A stretch of 64,000 bases of DNA, taken from NCBI GenBank assembly GCA_038230415.1, contig JBBRNH010000008.1:1-64000 (forward strand). The letters are read 5' to 3'. The first letter of the stretch is position 1, and every line of letters begins with the position of its first letter. Source of the stretch: JBBRNH01 sp038230415 (GTDB lineage Bacteria > Bacteroidota > Bacteroidia > Cytophagales > Spirosomataceae). Shown in pieces: positions 10,962-20,102 of the stretch. A program made the translations under genes and the position numbers. Below the pieces are notes generated by a model. The model made no database searches, was not told where the DNA came from, and saw only the letters and a list, made by a program, of their open reading frames with translations.

Positions 10962-12332
10962 CTATTCGTAATAATACCCGAAGATGATGCCCATCTCGTC
11001 GTTGCTGGTTAGCCCAAACGTGACCACTTGGTTAGTGGTATTATTATAGGTAATTTCGGAGGTCAGGCCTTCGCCGGCGTTGAGTTTGATGGGGGTGGCA
11101 AAGGTAATCATGTCGGGGTTTTCCCAATCGGTGGAGGTATAAACGATTTCACCATCGCGCGAGCCGCCTTTGATTTTGATAATGAATTTCTCGGCCAGTT
11201 TGTGCGTGTGTGAGGTGAGGGCCAGAACGGTGCGGGCTTTGGCAAACGTGAATGATTTTGAGAGCGTTACGCGGGCGTTCGGCTTCAAGCTTTGCTCCTG
11301 ATTACCCAAATTAAGGGCCTTAACCACCAATTTAACTTTCGACGCATCAACGGTATAGAGATTAATCATGGCCTCGCCGGGCAGTGCAGTCCCTGTTTTA
11401 TTGACGTAATGCGAGTTTAAATCAAGCGAGGTATTGGCGGGCATGAGCAGGGCCGCGCTTTCGGGAAACGTATAGTCGGAATTGGGTGATTGCGTACCGG
11501 CCACAAAGATGTGGTTCTGCATAGAGAGAAACGTGAGCAGGTTCAGCGTGTTATCGGCGTTGCGAAGGTCGCGGAGGGCGTTGGCTGTGGGCAAGGCGTT
11601 GCTGGTAAATCCATAGGCAATAAAGTGGTGGCTGTTGGCCCGCATCGTTATCTGAATCCGGTTCACGTAGGTGTCGGTAGGGTTGCCCACGTCGCGCCGG
11701 ATAAACAGTTCGCGCTCAAAATTGGGGTTCACCTCAAACTGCCCGGTCGTGAGCTGATAACCCGTGCCAACGGCTGGTTTTGTCAACGGTGTGAAGGTGG
11801 TACTGACGGATGTGATCGGTGTTTTATCGTCGAGCAAAGCCGCATCAGCCACGCTGCCTTCTTTGGGCGCACCCGCTTCGATCCACCGCCGGACAAACTC
11901 AACCTGCCCCGCTGAGAGGAGATTACCACCCAGCGGCATGGGGTTTCCGTATTGTTTGCCGGTGTGATGACTGGCGGCATCGGGCGATAATTTATGATAC
12001 AGCAAACTCAATGTTGAGTTAAAGGCCATTACGCGCTTGAGACCATCGGCCACCGCCCCACTATTTTTGGGTGCCACGCCCACCAGATTTTGATACGCCA
12101 CACCATCGGCCAAAACCAAGCCGTGCTGATTAAAAGCTGCATCTTTTTCTGACGCATGGCAACCCTGTATGGCACAGGAAGTAGTGAAGATTTTCTGCTG
12201 CATAAGCGCGAAACTGGCCGTTGGCAACGGCGTAGTGACCAGATCATCAGCAGGTTTCTGGCACGACTGCAGTGTTATCGCGCTCAGGGCGATGACAAAC
12301 AGGAAAAGAGGAATCGGGAAAGGACGACGCAT
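10962..12332 (-). CDS. Exported lipoprotein: CX4CH cytochrome c-like region plus copper type II monooxygenase-like domain
   Basis: I place the start at the ATG at 12332 (456 aa), because it begins directly with a lipoprotein signal MRRPFPIPLFLFVIAL ending in lipobox LQSC; a longer frame would overlap the neighbouring ATPase gene. After the lipid anchor comes CAIQGCH, a CX4CH motif seen in Bacteroidota c-type cytochrome-like domains. The C-terminal half shows ANSHHF, ALTSHTHK and DEMG. These resemble the copper ligand sets (His-His, His-X-His, Met) of peptidylglycine monooxygenase-type enzymes. Family membership is inferred from these motifs and the substrate is unknown. It probably sits in the cell envelope as a redox protein. 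Confidence 0.7.
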   Translation of the reverse strand: MRRPFPIPLFLFVIALSAITLQSCQKPADDLVTTPLPTASFALMQQKIFTTSCAIQGCHASEKDAAFNQHGLVLADGVAYQNLVGVAPKNSGAVADGLKRVMAFNSTLSLLYHKLSPDAASHHTGKQYGNPMPLGGNLLSAGQVEFVRRWIEAGAPKEGSVADAALLDDKTPITSVSTTFTPLTKPAVGTGYQLTTGQFEVNPNFERELFIRRDVGNPTDTYVNRIQITMRANSHHFIAYGFTSNALPTANALRDLRNADNTLNLLTFLSMQNHIFVAGTQSPNSDYTFPESAALLMPANTSLDLNSHYVNKTGTALPGEAMINLYTVDASKVKLVVKALNLGNQEQSLKPNARVTLSKSFTFAKARTVLALTSHTHKLAEKFIIKIKGGSRDGEIVYTSTDWENPDMITFATPIKLNAGEGLTSEITYNNTTNQVVTFGLTSNDEMGIIFGYYYE

Positions 12333-12396
12333 TATGGTTCGTTTTTCAGGTAAAACAACGATTGCTTCGAGAACGTTGGCTGGTACTGGTTTAGTT

Positions 12397-13569
12397 TTAA
12401 GGTTCGTCAACAGCAACTAATTCATCGCTCAAAAATTCCAGCAGGTTCACCACCAAAATCCCTTCTGCTTTGGGGTATTTTTCACCCGATGGCACAATAA
12501 TATAGCTGTAATCAGTTTTTAAGTCGTTGCGGCTTTCATAAAAACCCCTTGATACGGTTGGGGCGGTCGAGAGTTTTATTTCGATACCAATTTTTTTGCC
12601 GGTTGGCGAAATCAACACCAAATCAGTTTCGGCTCCGGCGTGGGTGCGGTAATAAAAAAACTGCCATCCGGCTGGCACCGTCCGCCGAATCTGCTCAATG
12701 ACGTAGCTTTCCCACGAGCCGCCCACAATTAGATTACCCAACAACTGATCATAAGTTATTACACCGGATAAGTGGTGCAGCAGGCCCGAATCGCGCAGAA
12801 GAAGTTTGGGAGCCTTGACCAATCGCTTGCTCACGTTGACGAAATACGGCTGGAGTCTCGTAATCAGAAAACTGCCTTCCAGTACATCCAAATACCGGCC
12901 AACGGTGGGTTGGGAAACACCTAAGGAGCGCGCTAAATCGGTCATATTCAGAAGATTTCCATTTATTTGGGTCAACATTCGGAGTAGATTGGTCAGGATG
13001 TTTTGCGGAATATCGTAACCGATGTTGCGGAGGTCACGCTGAATAAAGGTCTGCACAAAATTTTGCATCCAGCGTTGCTGGAGTGCGTCAGTCGGGGCCA
13101 GCAGTGAATCGGGGAATCCTCCGCGTAGCCAGTGGGTTGTCTGGTTGGTTTGATTGTGGGATTCCAGCAGCGATAACGGGGTCAGTTCAGTATAAGCAAT
13201 GCGTCCGGCAAGACTTTCAGAACTCTCGCGGAGGATAGCAGGCGAAGCAGACCCCAACAGCATAAACCGGGCCGGTATGCGGTGTTGGTCAATGAGCGAA
13301 CGCAATTGCCCAAACAGCCGGGGCATAAGCTGAACCTCATCAATAATCACACAATGATCCTGGTAGAGACTCAGATACGGCCCGGCTTCGGTTAGTTTGG
13401 CGAACGTAGCGGGGTCTTCCAGGTCGAGATAGACCGATTGTTTTGCCAGTTTTGCCTGTATATTTTTGGCAAATGTGGTTTTGCCGACTTGGCGTGGTCC
13501 CAAAATCCCGATAGCCGGGAAGTACGTCAAGTCAGTCAGTACGCTGGCTTCAATATGGCGCTGAATCAT
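12397..13569 (-). CDS. AAA_14/DUF4143 family ATPase
   Basis: This 390-residue protein has Walker A GPRQVGKTT at about residues 24-32 and Walker B VIIDEVQL at about 95. A winged-helix region follows (SLGVSQPTVGRYLDVLEG), then a C-terminal DUF4143 domain with the nuclease-like spacing D-L-V ... E-I-K (AETDLVLI, IGIEIKLS). Such ATPases are common, scattered and poorly understood, and their genes often move singly between genomes. It is transcribed divergently from the ABC exporter, and a perfect 12-bp inverted repeat lies between them. No biological role can be assigned. Confidence 0.85.
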   Translation of the reverse strand: MIQRHIEASVLTDLTYFPAIGILGPRQVGKTTFAKNIQAKLAKQSVYLDLEDPATFAKLTEAGPYLSLYQDHCVIIDEVQLMPRLFGQLRSLIDQHRIPARFMLLGSASPAILRESSESLAGRIAYTELTPLSLLESHNQTNQTTHWLRGGFPDSLLAPTDALQQRWMQNFVQTFIQRDLRNIGYDIPQNILTNLLRMLTQINGNLLNMTDLARSLGVSQPTVGRYLDVLEGSFLITRLQPYFVNVSKRLVKAPKLLLRDSGLLHHLSGVITYDQLLGNLIVGGSWESYVIEQIRRTVPAGWQFFYYRTHAGAETDLVLISPTGKKIGIEIKLSTAPTVSRGFYESRNDLKTDYSYIIVPSGEKYPKAEGILVVNLLEFLSDELVAVDEP

Positions 13570-13584
13570 TCGTTGCGTAGTTTA

Positions 13585-13623
13585 TCCTTGAAAATTAAAC
13601 ATTTAATATCGAATTTTCAAGGA
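13585..13623. promoter_or_regulatory. Perfect 12-bp inverted repeat between divergent genes (operator candidate)
   Basis: The arms TCCTTGAAAATT (13585-13596) and AATTTTCAAGGA (13612-13623) are exactly complementary and separated by 15 AT-rich bases. The element starts 15 bp upstream of the ATPase start and lies 43 bp upstream of the ABC exporter start. It could therefore be an operator serving both promoters. The winged-helix ATPase itself is a possible ligand; that is speculation. Confidence 0.55.
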
Positions 13624-13665
13624 TGGCGTAAGTTTCTCCACCTTCTTCACCGTCAAACACCAGTT

Positions 13666-15444
13666 ATGAACAACCCATACTTTTCGCTCCTTCGCACCTC
13701 GTGGCATTATGCCCGGCACCAACGGGGCCGTTATGTGCTGATTTATAGTTTATTTGTACTGGGGCAGGGTGCGTATTCGCTGGTTCCCTGGCTATACGGC
13801 TGGTTTATCAATGCTATCCAGCAAGATGGGTTGCGGGTGTTGCAATCGGCGCGGCTCTATGCCGGGGCTTATATCGGTATCCGACTCGTGGAGTGGTCGT
13901 TTCATTTTCCGGCGCGGGTGATGGAGCGCGATTTGGCGTTCTCGTTAAGCCGAAACTTTTTGCAGGAACGCTACCACCAAACCCTGCACCTGCCCGTGCG
14001 CTGGCATCAGGACAACCACAGCGGGGCCACCATCAACCGAATCAGAAAAGCCTACGAATCGCTGAAAGAGTTTTTCGAGAACGGTTTTGAGTACCTTCAA
14101 ACGGCGTTTCAGTTCTTATTTTCATTCGGGGCGATGCTTTATTTTTCGCCCCTGTTCGGGATGGTGGCCGTTGGCTTGGGCGCGTTCACGGTCTGGATGA
14201 TTGTGCTGTTTGACCGCCCGATGATTGCCGCCATTGACGAAACCAACGAGCGCGAACATACTCTCTCGGCCACGCTGTTCGATACGCTGTCAAACATCGT
14301 GACGGTGATCACGCTGCGGTTAGAGAAACCGATGGAAAACGCGCTGCTACAGAAAGTAGCGGCTATTTTGCCCCCGTTTCGGCGGCAAGTCAGGATTAAC
14401 GAGTGGAAATGGTTCGTGGCCGATACGCTCGTGGGGGTGATTTATGTGGTGATGATGGTAGGCTATGTCTATCAAAACTACGAACCGGGTAAGGTTTTTC
14501 TGCTCGGCGGCCTGGTCACGCTGCTCAGTTATGTAACGCAGTTTACGGGCGTTTTTCACAACGTGGCGTATCTCTACAATCAGGTGGTACAGCACAACAC
14601 CAACGTCGAGACGGCCCGGCACATCGCCACCGCCTACGCCGACCACCACCGCCCCGAAGCCGTGCAGCCCCTGCCAAACCGCTGGCAAACGCTTGATTTA
14701 CAAGGATTGACGTTTTTTTATCCTACCGAAAAAACAGATGAGTTAAGACAGATACCCGGACTGCAAAACCTTGCCATCAAGCTTCATCGCGGGCAGCGGG
14801 TGGCGTTTATCGGCGAAAGCGGTTCCGGCAAGAGTACGTTGCTGGCCCTGTTACGCGGTTTGTATGACCCCGAACCGGGTGCAACTATCCGCGCCGACGG
14901 TACGCTGATTATCGATTTTGGGGCCGTGAGCGATACCGTGACGCTGTTTCCGCAGGAGCCGGAGATTTTCGAGAACACCATCGAGTACAATATCACGCTT
15001 GGTTTGCCCTTCGACCGGGCCGAGGTCGAAACCGTTTGCCGGGCGGCTTATTTTGCGGATGTAGTGACGCAGTTACCCAACGGGTTTGAATCGAGCATCA
15101 AAGAAAAAGGCGTGAACCTGTCGGGTGGGCAAAAGCAACGATTAGCCCTGGCGCGGGGCATCCTGGCCGCCCGCGATTCTGATATTGTGTTGCTCGACGA
15201 ACCAACCAGCAGTGTTGACCCCAAAACCGAAGCCGCTATTTATGACAATCTTTTCGCGGCCTTCGCCGATAAAGCCGTCGTCTCGACCCTGCACCGGCTG
15301 CACCTGTTACCCCGGTTCGATTATGTGTATGTGATGCAGGCCGGGCGCATCGCCGACGAAGGCACATTTGCCGACCTCCGCGAACGCAGCCCGATTTTTC
15401 AGGAGTTGTGGCGGCACCAGGAGGAGGCTGTATCTGTTCCCTAA
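13666..15444 (+). CDS. ABC transporter, fused permease and ATPase (type I exporter)
   Basis: I choose the ATG at 13666, which gives 592 residues, the normal length of a half-size exporter. The upstream in-frame extension would cover the intergenic palindrome. The N-terminal half has several membrane segments (for example LIYSLFVLGQGAYSLVPWLY). The nucleotide-binding half has Walker A GESGSGKST at about 382, signature LSGGQKQR at about 484 and Walker B IVLLDEP at about 510. It should work as a dimer moving an unknown lipid, peptide or drug outward. The ATP-binding domain has a short unusual insertion (TEKTDELRQIPG) before the A-strand. Confidence 0.9.
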   Translation: MNNPYFSLLRTSWHYARHQRGRYVLIYSLFVLGQGAYSLVPWLYGWFINAIQQDGLRVLQSARLYAGAYIGIRLVEWSFHFPARVMERDLAFSLSRNFLQERYHQTLHLPVRWHQDNHSGATINRIRKAYESLKEFFENGFEYLQTAFQFLFSFGAMLYFSPLFGMVAVGLGAFTVWMIVLFDRPMIAAIDETNEREHTLSATLFDTLSNIVTVITLRLEKPMENALLQKVAAILPPFRRQVRINEWKWFVADTLVGVIYVVMMVGYVYQNYEPGKVFLLGGLVTLLSYVTQFTGVFHNVAYLYNQVVQHNTNVETARHIATAYADHHRPEAVQPLPNRWQTLDLQGLTFFYPTEKTDELRQIPGLQNLAIKLHRGQRVAFIGESGSGKSTLLALLRGLYDPEPGATIRADGTLIIDFGAVSDTVTLFPQEPEIFENTIEYNITLGLPFDRAEVETVCRAAYFADVVTQLPNGFESSIKEKGVNLSGGQKQRLALARGILAARDSDIVLLDEPTSSVDPKTEAAIYDNLFAAFADKAVVSTLHRLHLLPRFDYVYVMQAGRIADEGTFADLRERSPIFQELWRHQEEAVSVP

Positions 15445-15606
15445 AACAGCCGCTTTATGACCCAAACAGCCCCCCAAACGTCCCTTTTGTGCTGTTCGTC
15501 CCTAAATCGGGCGGTTTATCCCTTTGAGTTGCAGAGCCGGATTAGGGGGGCGAGGTTTGCATCGTCGGAGACAAAAACCAACCGGCGCAAAACCAAAACA
15601 AACACA

Positions 15607-16086
15607 ATGAAAACGCTCCTGATTACTTCCGCTCTGATTGCCGGTCTGTTCGTCAACGCAACAACGGTTTCGGCCATTACGCCACCAACCGCCCTTGTTA
15701 GTTCTGTTACGTCGGTAACAGAACCGGCCACCTACAAGCTAACCGTTACGTTCTCGAACGTGAACAACCGCAAAGGCAAAATCTACATTGCGGTTGCCAA
15801 TGATGCCACTTCGTTCGGTGGCAGTGCGTTCCGCAAAACCCGCGTTGAGGTACCGGCCACCGGCGAAATCAGCGTCAGTTTCGAGACCCTGCCCGCCGGA
15901 AAATACGCGGTTCAGGTGTATCAGGACCTGAACGACAACGAAAAACTCGATATGTCGGGCCAGATGCCAACCGAGCCATTTGGCTTCTCGAACGTGAAGA
16001 TGCTGATGGGGCCACCCGACTTTACCCTGTGCGCGTTTGAGCTTACTGAAAACAAAACCATCAACGTCAGCCTGATAGCAATGTGA
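15607..16086 (+). CDS. Secreted DUF2141 protein
   Basis: The ATG at 15607 begins a clear signal peptide (MKTLLITSALIAGLFVNATTVSA), so the longer upstream frame from 15457 is unlikely. The mature part (~135 aa) is a DUF2141 beta-sandwich: YKLTVTFSNVNNRKGKIYIAV, PAGKYAVQVYQDLNDNEKLD and PFGFSNV are typical. It probably acts in the periplasm or outside the cell; no activity is known. It is followed at 62 bp by the DinB-like gene, which has its own promoter element. Confidence 0.85.
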   Translation: MKTLLITSALIAGLFVNATTVSAITPPTALVSSVTSVTEPATYKLTVTFSNVNNRKGKIYIAVANDATSFGGSAFRKTRVEVPATGEISVSFETLPAGKYAVQVYQDLNDNEKLDMSGQMPTEPFGFSNVKMLMGPPDFTLCAFELTENKTINVSLIAM

Positions 16087-16108
16087 CGATTGGCGACTTC
16101 GCGCGAAC

Positions 16109-16116
16109 TATCTTTG
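16109..16116 (+). promoter_or_regulatory. Bacteroidota -7 element for the DinB gene
   Basis: TATCTTTG matches TAnnTTTG exactly and lies 33 bp upstream of the ATG at 16149. No good -33 TTG at the usual spacing is seen. Confidence 0.55.
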
Positions 16117-16148
16117 CTACTATATCACAAACAATCCCGAAAACTGCC

Positions 16149-16715
16149 ATGAACCGCCTGAACTTTCTCCGAAACCTGTTGGGAGCCAGCCTGTTGCCAG
16201 CCGGTGCCGTGGCCCGCCCTGCCACTGCTGCGCTAATCACTGACCTCACTATTGAAGCCCAGCGGGTGCGCCGGGAGTTGCTCGAAGCGTGGGTGATGTC
16301 AGAAAAAATGACGCTCATTACTGCCGCCCAAATGCCCGCCGACGACTTTGGGTTTAAATACACCCCCGAAGCCATGACATACGCCGAGCAATGGAAACAT
16401 TGCTGCACCTTCACCACGGCGCAGGTGGTTGGGCATCTGGGCGTTGAAGACCCCTATAAAACCCGCAAGCTGCCTAAAGAGATGACCAAGCAAGAGGTAC
16501 TTGACGAGTTGAAAACGATGTACGCCTTTGTGCGGCAAACGATTGAGACCGTGCCGGATGCCAAACTGTTTGAAAAGGACGATTATGTGGGCGATAAAAT
16601 CCCGAACTGGCGGCTCTTCTATGCCCTCGAAAACCACATTATTCATCACCGGGGGCAGTGCATGGTGTATGTCCGGCTCAAAGGCGTAACGCCCACCGGC
16701 TATTTAGGTTGGTAG
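16149..16715 (+). CDS. DinB-like (DUF664) putative metalloenzyme, probably exported
   Basis: The ATG at 16149 gives 188 residues with an N-terminal hydrophobic stretch (FLRNLLGASLLPAGAVA) that resembles a signal peptide. The rest is a DinB four-helix bundle. The likely metal ligands are the histidine in TAQVVGHLG and the pair in ENHIIHHRGQ near the C terminus. DinB-fold proteins include thiol-dependent transferases that use bacillithiol or mycothiol. A bacillithiol synthesis gene (bshA) lies 8 kb away, so such a role is possible but unproven. Confidence 0.8.
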   Translation: MNRLNFLRNLLGASLLPAGAVARPATAALITDLTIEAQRVRRELLEAWVMSEKMTLITAAQMPADDFGFKYTPEAMTYAEQWKHCCTFTTAQVVGHLGVEDPYKTRKLPKEMTKQEVLDELKTMYAFVRQTIETVPDAKLFEKDDYVGDKIPNWRLFYALENHIIHHRGQCMVYVRLKGVTPTGYLGW

Positions 16716-16744
16716 AGCAATACGGTCGCGCTTAATAAAACCAC

Positions 16745-16775
16745 AAACGCAAGTTGACTGAGTCAACTTGCGTTT
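16745..16775 (+). terminator. Intrinsic terminator after the DinB gene
   Basis: The arms AAACGCAAGTTGAC and GTCAACTTGCGTTT form a perfect 14-bp stem with a 3-nt loop, starting 30 nt after the stop. The stem ends in a T-run. It may also serve the opposite strand. Confidence 0.85.
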
Positions 16776-16801
16776 TACATAGCTTAGATTTATTGCTCGT
16801 T

Positions 16802-17119
16802 CTATTTCAGATATTTCTCAATCACTGCCCGAATCTGAGGGCGTGTAGCGGCTGAGTTATAGACCGTTTTAGACGAAGCCATGCCTAAATCGTCTATTTC
16901 GCGGCCCAGCACCATGCCTTTTACCTGACCCCGCAACGCCACCGCCGGGCGATCTGCCAATACCTCATGCCAGACATTCCGCACATCAACCCAGTAGGCC
17001 CGGTGTTTGGCCCACCAGTCTTTGGCGGCTTGGCATCTGGTTTCGCCGGTACGAACATAGGCGTTGATTCCTTTTTCGGAAGCCAGCAGTTGGTCTCCCG
17101 CTTCGGAGCGGATGATTTC
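16802..17119 (-). pseudogene. Gene remnant without a start codon
   Basis: An open frame of 105 codons ends at 16802 and is closed upstream by TAA at 17120-17122. It has no ATG; the only usable start is a GTG at 16984, giving 60 residues. The sequence reads like a real protein C terminus (RAYWVDVRNVWHEVLADRP, then GMVLGREIDDLGM, ending AVIEKYLK). I do not recognise the family. The 536 bp between the DinB gene and the TonB receptor otherwise hold only a terminator and a promoter, so this is probably the tail of a deleted gene. Confidence 0.4.
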
Positions 17120-17180
17120 TTATTTAGAATGATTCAACAACAATTCGCCTGTTTTATTTTTAGCCATTCTAAACAGAGAC

Positions 17181-17188
17181 TACCTTTG
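17181..17188 (+). promoter_or_regulatory. Bacteroidota -7 element for the TonB receptor operon
   Basis: TACCTTTG fits TAnnTTTG and lies 62 bp upstream of the TonB receptor start. The -33 element is not clear. No obvious iron-box palindrome was recognised nearby. Confidence 0.55.
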
Positions 17189-17250
17189 TACCATCGAAAA
17201 GAGAGAAACGCTACCGATCCAACCGTACCGAACCGATTCAGCCAATCAAG

Positions 17251-19389
17251 ATGACCGTAACCATACTGCTCTGTTTCACGCTACTCCAACCCGCACCATC
17301 GCCGGTCAATTCATTGGCTGATACGCTGCGCGGACGTGAATTGACAGAGGTGGTTGTAACAGCCACGCGCTCAGAACGGCCAATGGGGGCCTTGCCGTTG
17401 CCCGTAACGGTGATTGGCGCGAAACAGATTCAGCAGATGGGTAGTCTCCGGCTCAACGACGTATTACGCGAACAAACCGGCCTGGCCATCATTGCTGATC
17501 ACGGGCAAGGCATTCAGATTCAGGGCTTTGGGCCAGATTACACCCTGATTCTGGTGGATGGGGAACCACTCGTGGGCCGCACTGCCGGTACACTTGACCT
17601 GACGCGGCTGGCCGTTGGCAATATCAAGCAAATCGAAATTGTGAAAGGCCCGTCGTCAAGTTTATACGGGTCAGAGGCTTTGGCCGGGGTTATCAATATC
17701 ATTACCGATGGAGCCAACGCGGCTGCGCGGGGGAGTATCTCGACCCGCTACGGTGCCAATCGAACGAGTGATTTCTCGGCGGATATAAGCCGCAAGTTTA
17801 AAAAGTTGAGCGTTTATGCCTTTGGCAATCGCTACCAATCCGCTGGCTATTCACTGCCCGGCGCACCGGCCCAAAACGAAACCGGCAGCCCAACCACTGC
17901 GCCGTTCGTAAATTATACAAGTAGCGGGCGTTTGACGTATTTGGTTTCGGCCCGGCTGACGCTCTCCGTTTCGGGCCGGTATTTCGCTGAACGGCAGGAT
18001 AATACGTTCACAACAAGTCAGAGTCAGGCCGTTTCGGGGCTGGGAACGGTGCGCGATTACAGCCTGAACCCGGTCTTGACGCATCGAATAAGCGACGGCC
18101 TGAAACTGACCTATCGCTACTACCGCACCGGCTACCAAACCCAAACCGACCTCCGCTACACCGATTCGGGCAAAGAATACGACGCGGGTTTTTTTCGCCA
18201 AACTTTTGACCGGCCCGAACTGATGGCCGAACGGATTCTTTCCGCATCGGCGGACCGGCCAAAACACATTATTACGGCGGGCGCGGGCCTGATTTGGGAA
18301 AGCGTAGAAGCCACCCGCTACACCGACCGCAAGCAGTTTCAGACCCGATACGGATTCGCGCAGTATGAATGGATGCCGTCTAATCGCCTGACAGTCATTG
18401 CCGGAGGCCGGTATGACAGCCACAGTCAGTATGCCAGTCAGTTTAGCCCAAAACTGTCGGGGCGGTATGAACTGAGCCAAACGCTGGCCCTGCGCGGATC
18501 GGTGGGCGTGGGGTTTAAGGCTCCCGATTTCCGGCAGTTGTACCTCAATTTCGACAATGCCGTTGCCGGGTATTCTGTGTTTGGCACGCAGGAACTGGCG
18601 GCTGGTCTGGCCCGGTTGCAGGCCCAAAACCAGATTGCCGAAATCCTGCTCGACCCGGCGCAGTTAAACAGCATCCGGGCCGAGAGTTCGGTGGCCTACA
18701 ACCTCGGCGCGGTGCTGGACTTCCAGAAAAAGTACGACCGGCCCGCCCGGTTGAGCGTCAACCTGTTTCGGAACGACATCAGCAACCTGATCGAAACGCA
18801 GGTGGTAGCCCGCAAAACCAACGGCCAAAACGTGTTCAGCTACAACAACCTGAGCCAAGTTTTCACGCAGGGAGCTGAACTCGACGGTAGCTACCGATTT
18901 GCGGTTGGCGCGGGCGGGAGACTGACCGTCAGCGTGGGTTATCAATATCTGACAGCCAAAGACAAGGGTGTGGTAGCCGACATCAAAGCCGGCATAATCT
19001 TCCGCAGAGACGCAGAGACCCTTGTCAGCGAGCGTGTTAAGCCCGGCGAGTATGGCGGTCTGCTGAATCGGTCGCGGAATATGGCGAACGTCAAATTTTT
19101 CTACGAACACGCCAAAACGGGCTGGTCGGGATCGTTGCGGGGTGTTTACCGGGGTCGCTACGGTTTTGCCGACCGCGATGGCAACCTGATTCTCGACGCT
19201 GACAACGAATATGTGCGCGGCTACATAGTCTGGAATGTGAGCGCGGCCAAAACCTGGAAAAGCCTGACGGTTCAGGCCGGTGTGGATAATCTGACGGGCT
19301 ACACCGACCCGGCGTTTATCCCGACTCTGGCCGGGCGGCTCTGGTATGCAAGTGTGCGGTGGAACTGGGCTTCCAAAGCAAGCCTTTAG
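17251..19389 (+). CDS. TonB-dependent outer-membrane receptor (probably heme or other metal chelate)
   Basis: This 712-residue protein starts with a short signal (MTVTILLCFTLLQPAPSPVNS), followed by a TonB-box-like LTEVVVTATRS. The plug domain has LRLNDVLREQTGLAII and IEIVKGPSSSLYGSEALAGVI. A long beta-barrel follows, ending in an aromatic strand (LWYASVRWNW). It resembles BtuB/HmuR-size receptors rather than SusC, because there is no carboxypeptidase-like N-terminal domain. The next gene is a HmuY-family lipoprotein, so heme uptake is the best guess. The promoter element is at 17181 and the three following genes appear to form one operon. Confidence 0.9.
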   Translation: MTVTILLCFTLLQPAPSPVNSLADTLRGRELTEVVVTATRSERPMGALPLPVTVIGAKQIQQMGSLRLNDVLREQTGLAIIADHGQGIQIQGFGPDYTLILVDGEPLVGRTAGTLDLTRLAVGNIKQIEIVKGPSSSLYGSEALAGVINIITDGANAAARGSISTRYGANRTSDFSADISRKFKKLSVYAFGNRYQSAGYSLPGAPAQNETGSPTTAPFVNYTSSGRLTYLVSARLTLSVSGRYFAERQDNTFTTSQSQAVSGLGTVRDYSLNPVLTHRISDGLKLTYRYYRTGYQTQTDLRYTDSGKEYDAGFFRQTFDRPELMAERILSASADRPKHIITAGAGLIWESVEATRYTDRKQFQTRYGFAQYEWMPSNRLTVIAGGRYDSHSQYASQFSPKLSGRYELSQTLALRGSVGVGFKAPDFRQLYLNFDNAVAGYSVFGTQELAAGLARLQAQNQIAEILLDPAQLNSIRAESSVAYNLGAVLDFQKKYDRPARLSVNLFRNDISNLIETQVVARKTNGQNVFSYNNLSQVFTQGAELDGSYRFAVGAGGRLTVSVGYQYLTAKDKGVVADIKAGIIFRRDAETLVSERVKPGEYGGLLNRSRNMANVKFFYEHAKTGWSGSLRGVYRGRYGFADRDGNLILDADNEYVRGYIVWNVSAAKTWKSLTVQAGVDNLTGYTDPAFIPTLAGRLWYASVRWNWASKASL

Positions 19390-19419
19390 TCAATACAATT
19401 ATCTGACAATCAATTACCG

Positions 19420-20058
19420 ATGAAAATCAATCAGCTTTCTATAGTGCTTGTAGCCGCTTCGGTGGCGTTGTTTGCAGCCTGCTCAAAAGAACAAAATACT
19501 ACGGTGATTCCGGTTGTGGCACAGACCGTTAAAAATCTGGCCGCCGACCCCACAACGGGCGTTAACCCTACCAACGGGCAACCACTCGGTACAACGGGGA
19601 AGTTTACTCTGTTCAGTTTGGCCGATAATAAAACCGTTGCCAATACCGATTCGGCCACCAACAAGTGGGACATCGGCTTCCGGGGAACCACCATCATCGT
19701 TAACGGCGGGGCTATTCGCACGGGTAATGGCGGGGCATACGTCTATACCGGAACCTTTGAGGAACTGACCACCGTACCATCGTCGGCCTCGCTTGTGCAG
19801 GATCAAAGTGCAATGAGTTTGGCAATTACGGCGGCTTCTGGCAAAGGCTGGTATAACTACAACGCGGCCACCAACGTGATTTCGCCCATTCCGGGCCGGG
19901 TGCTGGTGATTCGTACCAGCGACGGAAAGTTTGCCAAAGTAGAAATTCTGAGCTATTACCAGAACGCCCCGGCCACGCCTGACCCCACCCGCGACCAACA
20001 ACGGTATTACACATTCCGGTATGTTTATCAGCCCGACGGCTCCACAAAATTCAATTGA
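19420..20058 (+). CDS. HmuY-family lipoprotein
   Basis: The 212-residue protein has a lipoprotein signal (MKINQLSIVLVAASVALF, lipobox FAAC). It also has the HmuY core, in which KWDIGFRGTTIIVNGG is characteristic. HmuY proteins capture heme at the cell surface and pass it to a TonB receptor. The gene is 30 bp after the receptor. The heme-binding residues differ among HmuY relatives and cannot be assigned from sequence alone, so the ligand may not be heme. Confidence 0.85.
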   Translation: MKINQLSIVLVAASVALFAACSKEQNTTVIPVVAQTVKNLAADPTTGVNPTNGQPLGTTGKFTLFSLADNKTVANTDSATNKWDIGFRGTTIIVNGGAIRTGNGGAYVYTGTFEELTTVPSSASLVQDQSAMSLAITAASGKGWYNYNAATNVISPIPGRVLVIRTSDGKFAKVEILSYYQNAPATPDPTRDQQRYYTFRYVYQPDGSTKFN

Positions 20059-20102
20059 CCGAAAAAGCGGATTACAAGTACAAAAATAAAACAAATAACC
20101 GT

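Noticed and set aside
15457..15606. Upstream in-frame extension of the DUF2141 gene
   Set aside because: The extension would place 50 residues before an obvious signal peptide; the ATG at 15607 is the sensible start.
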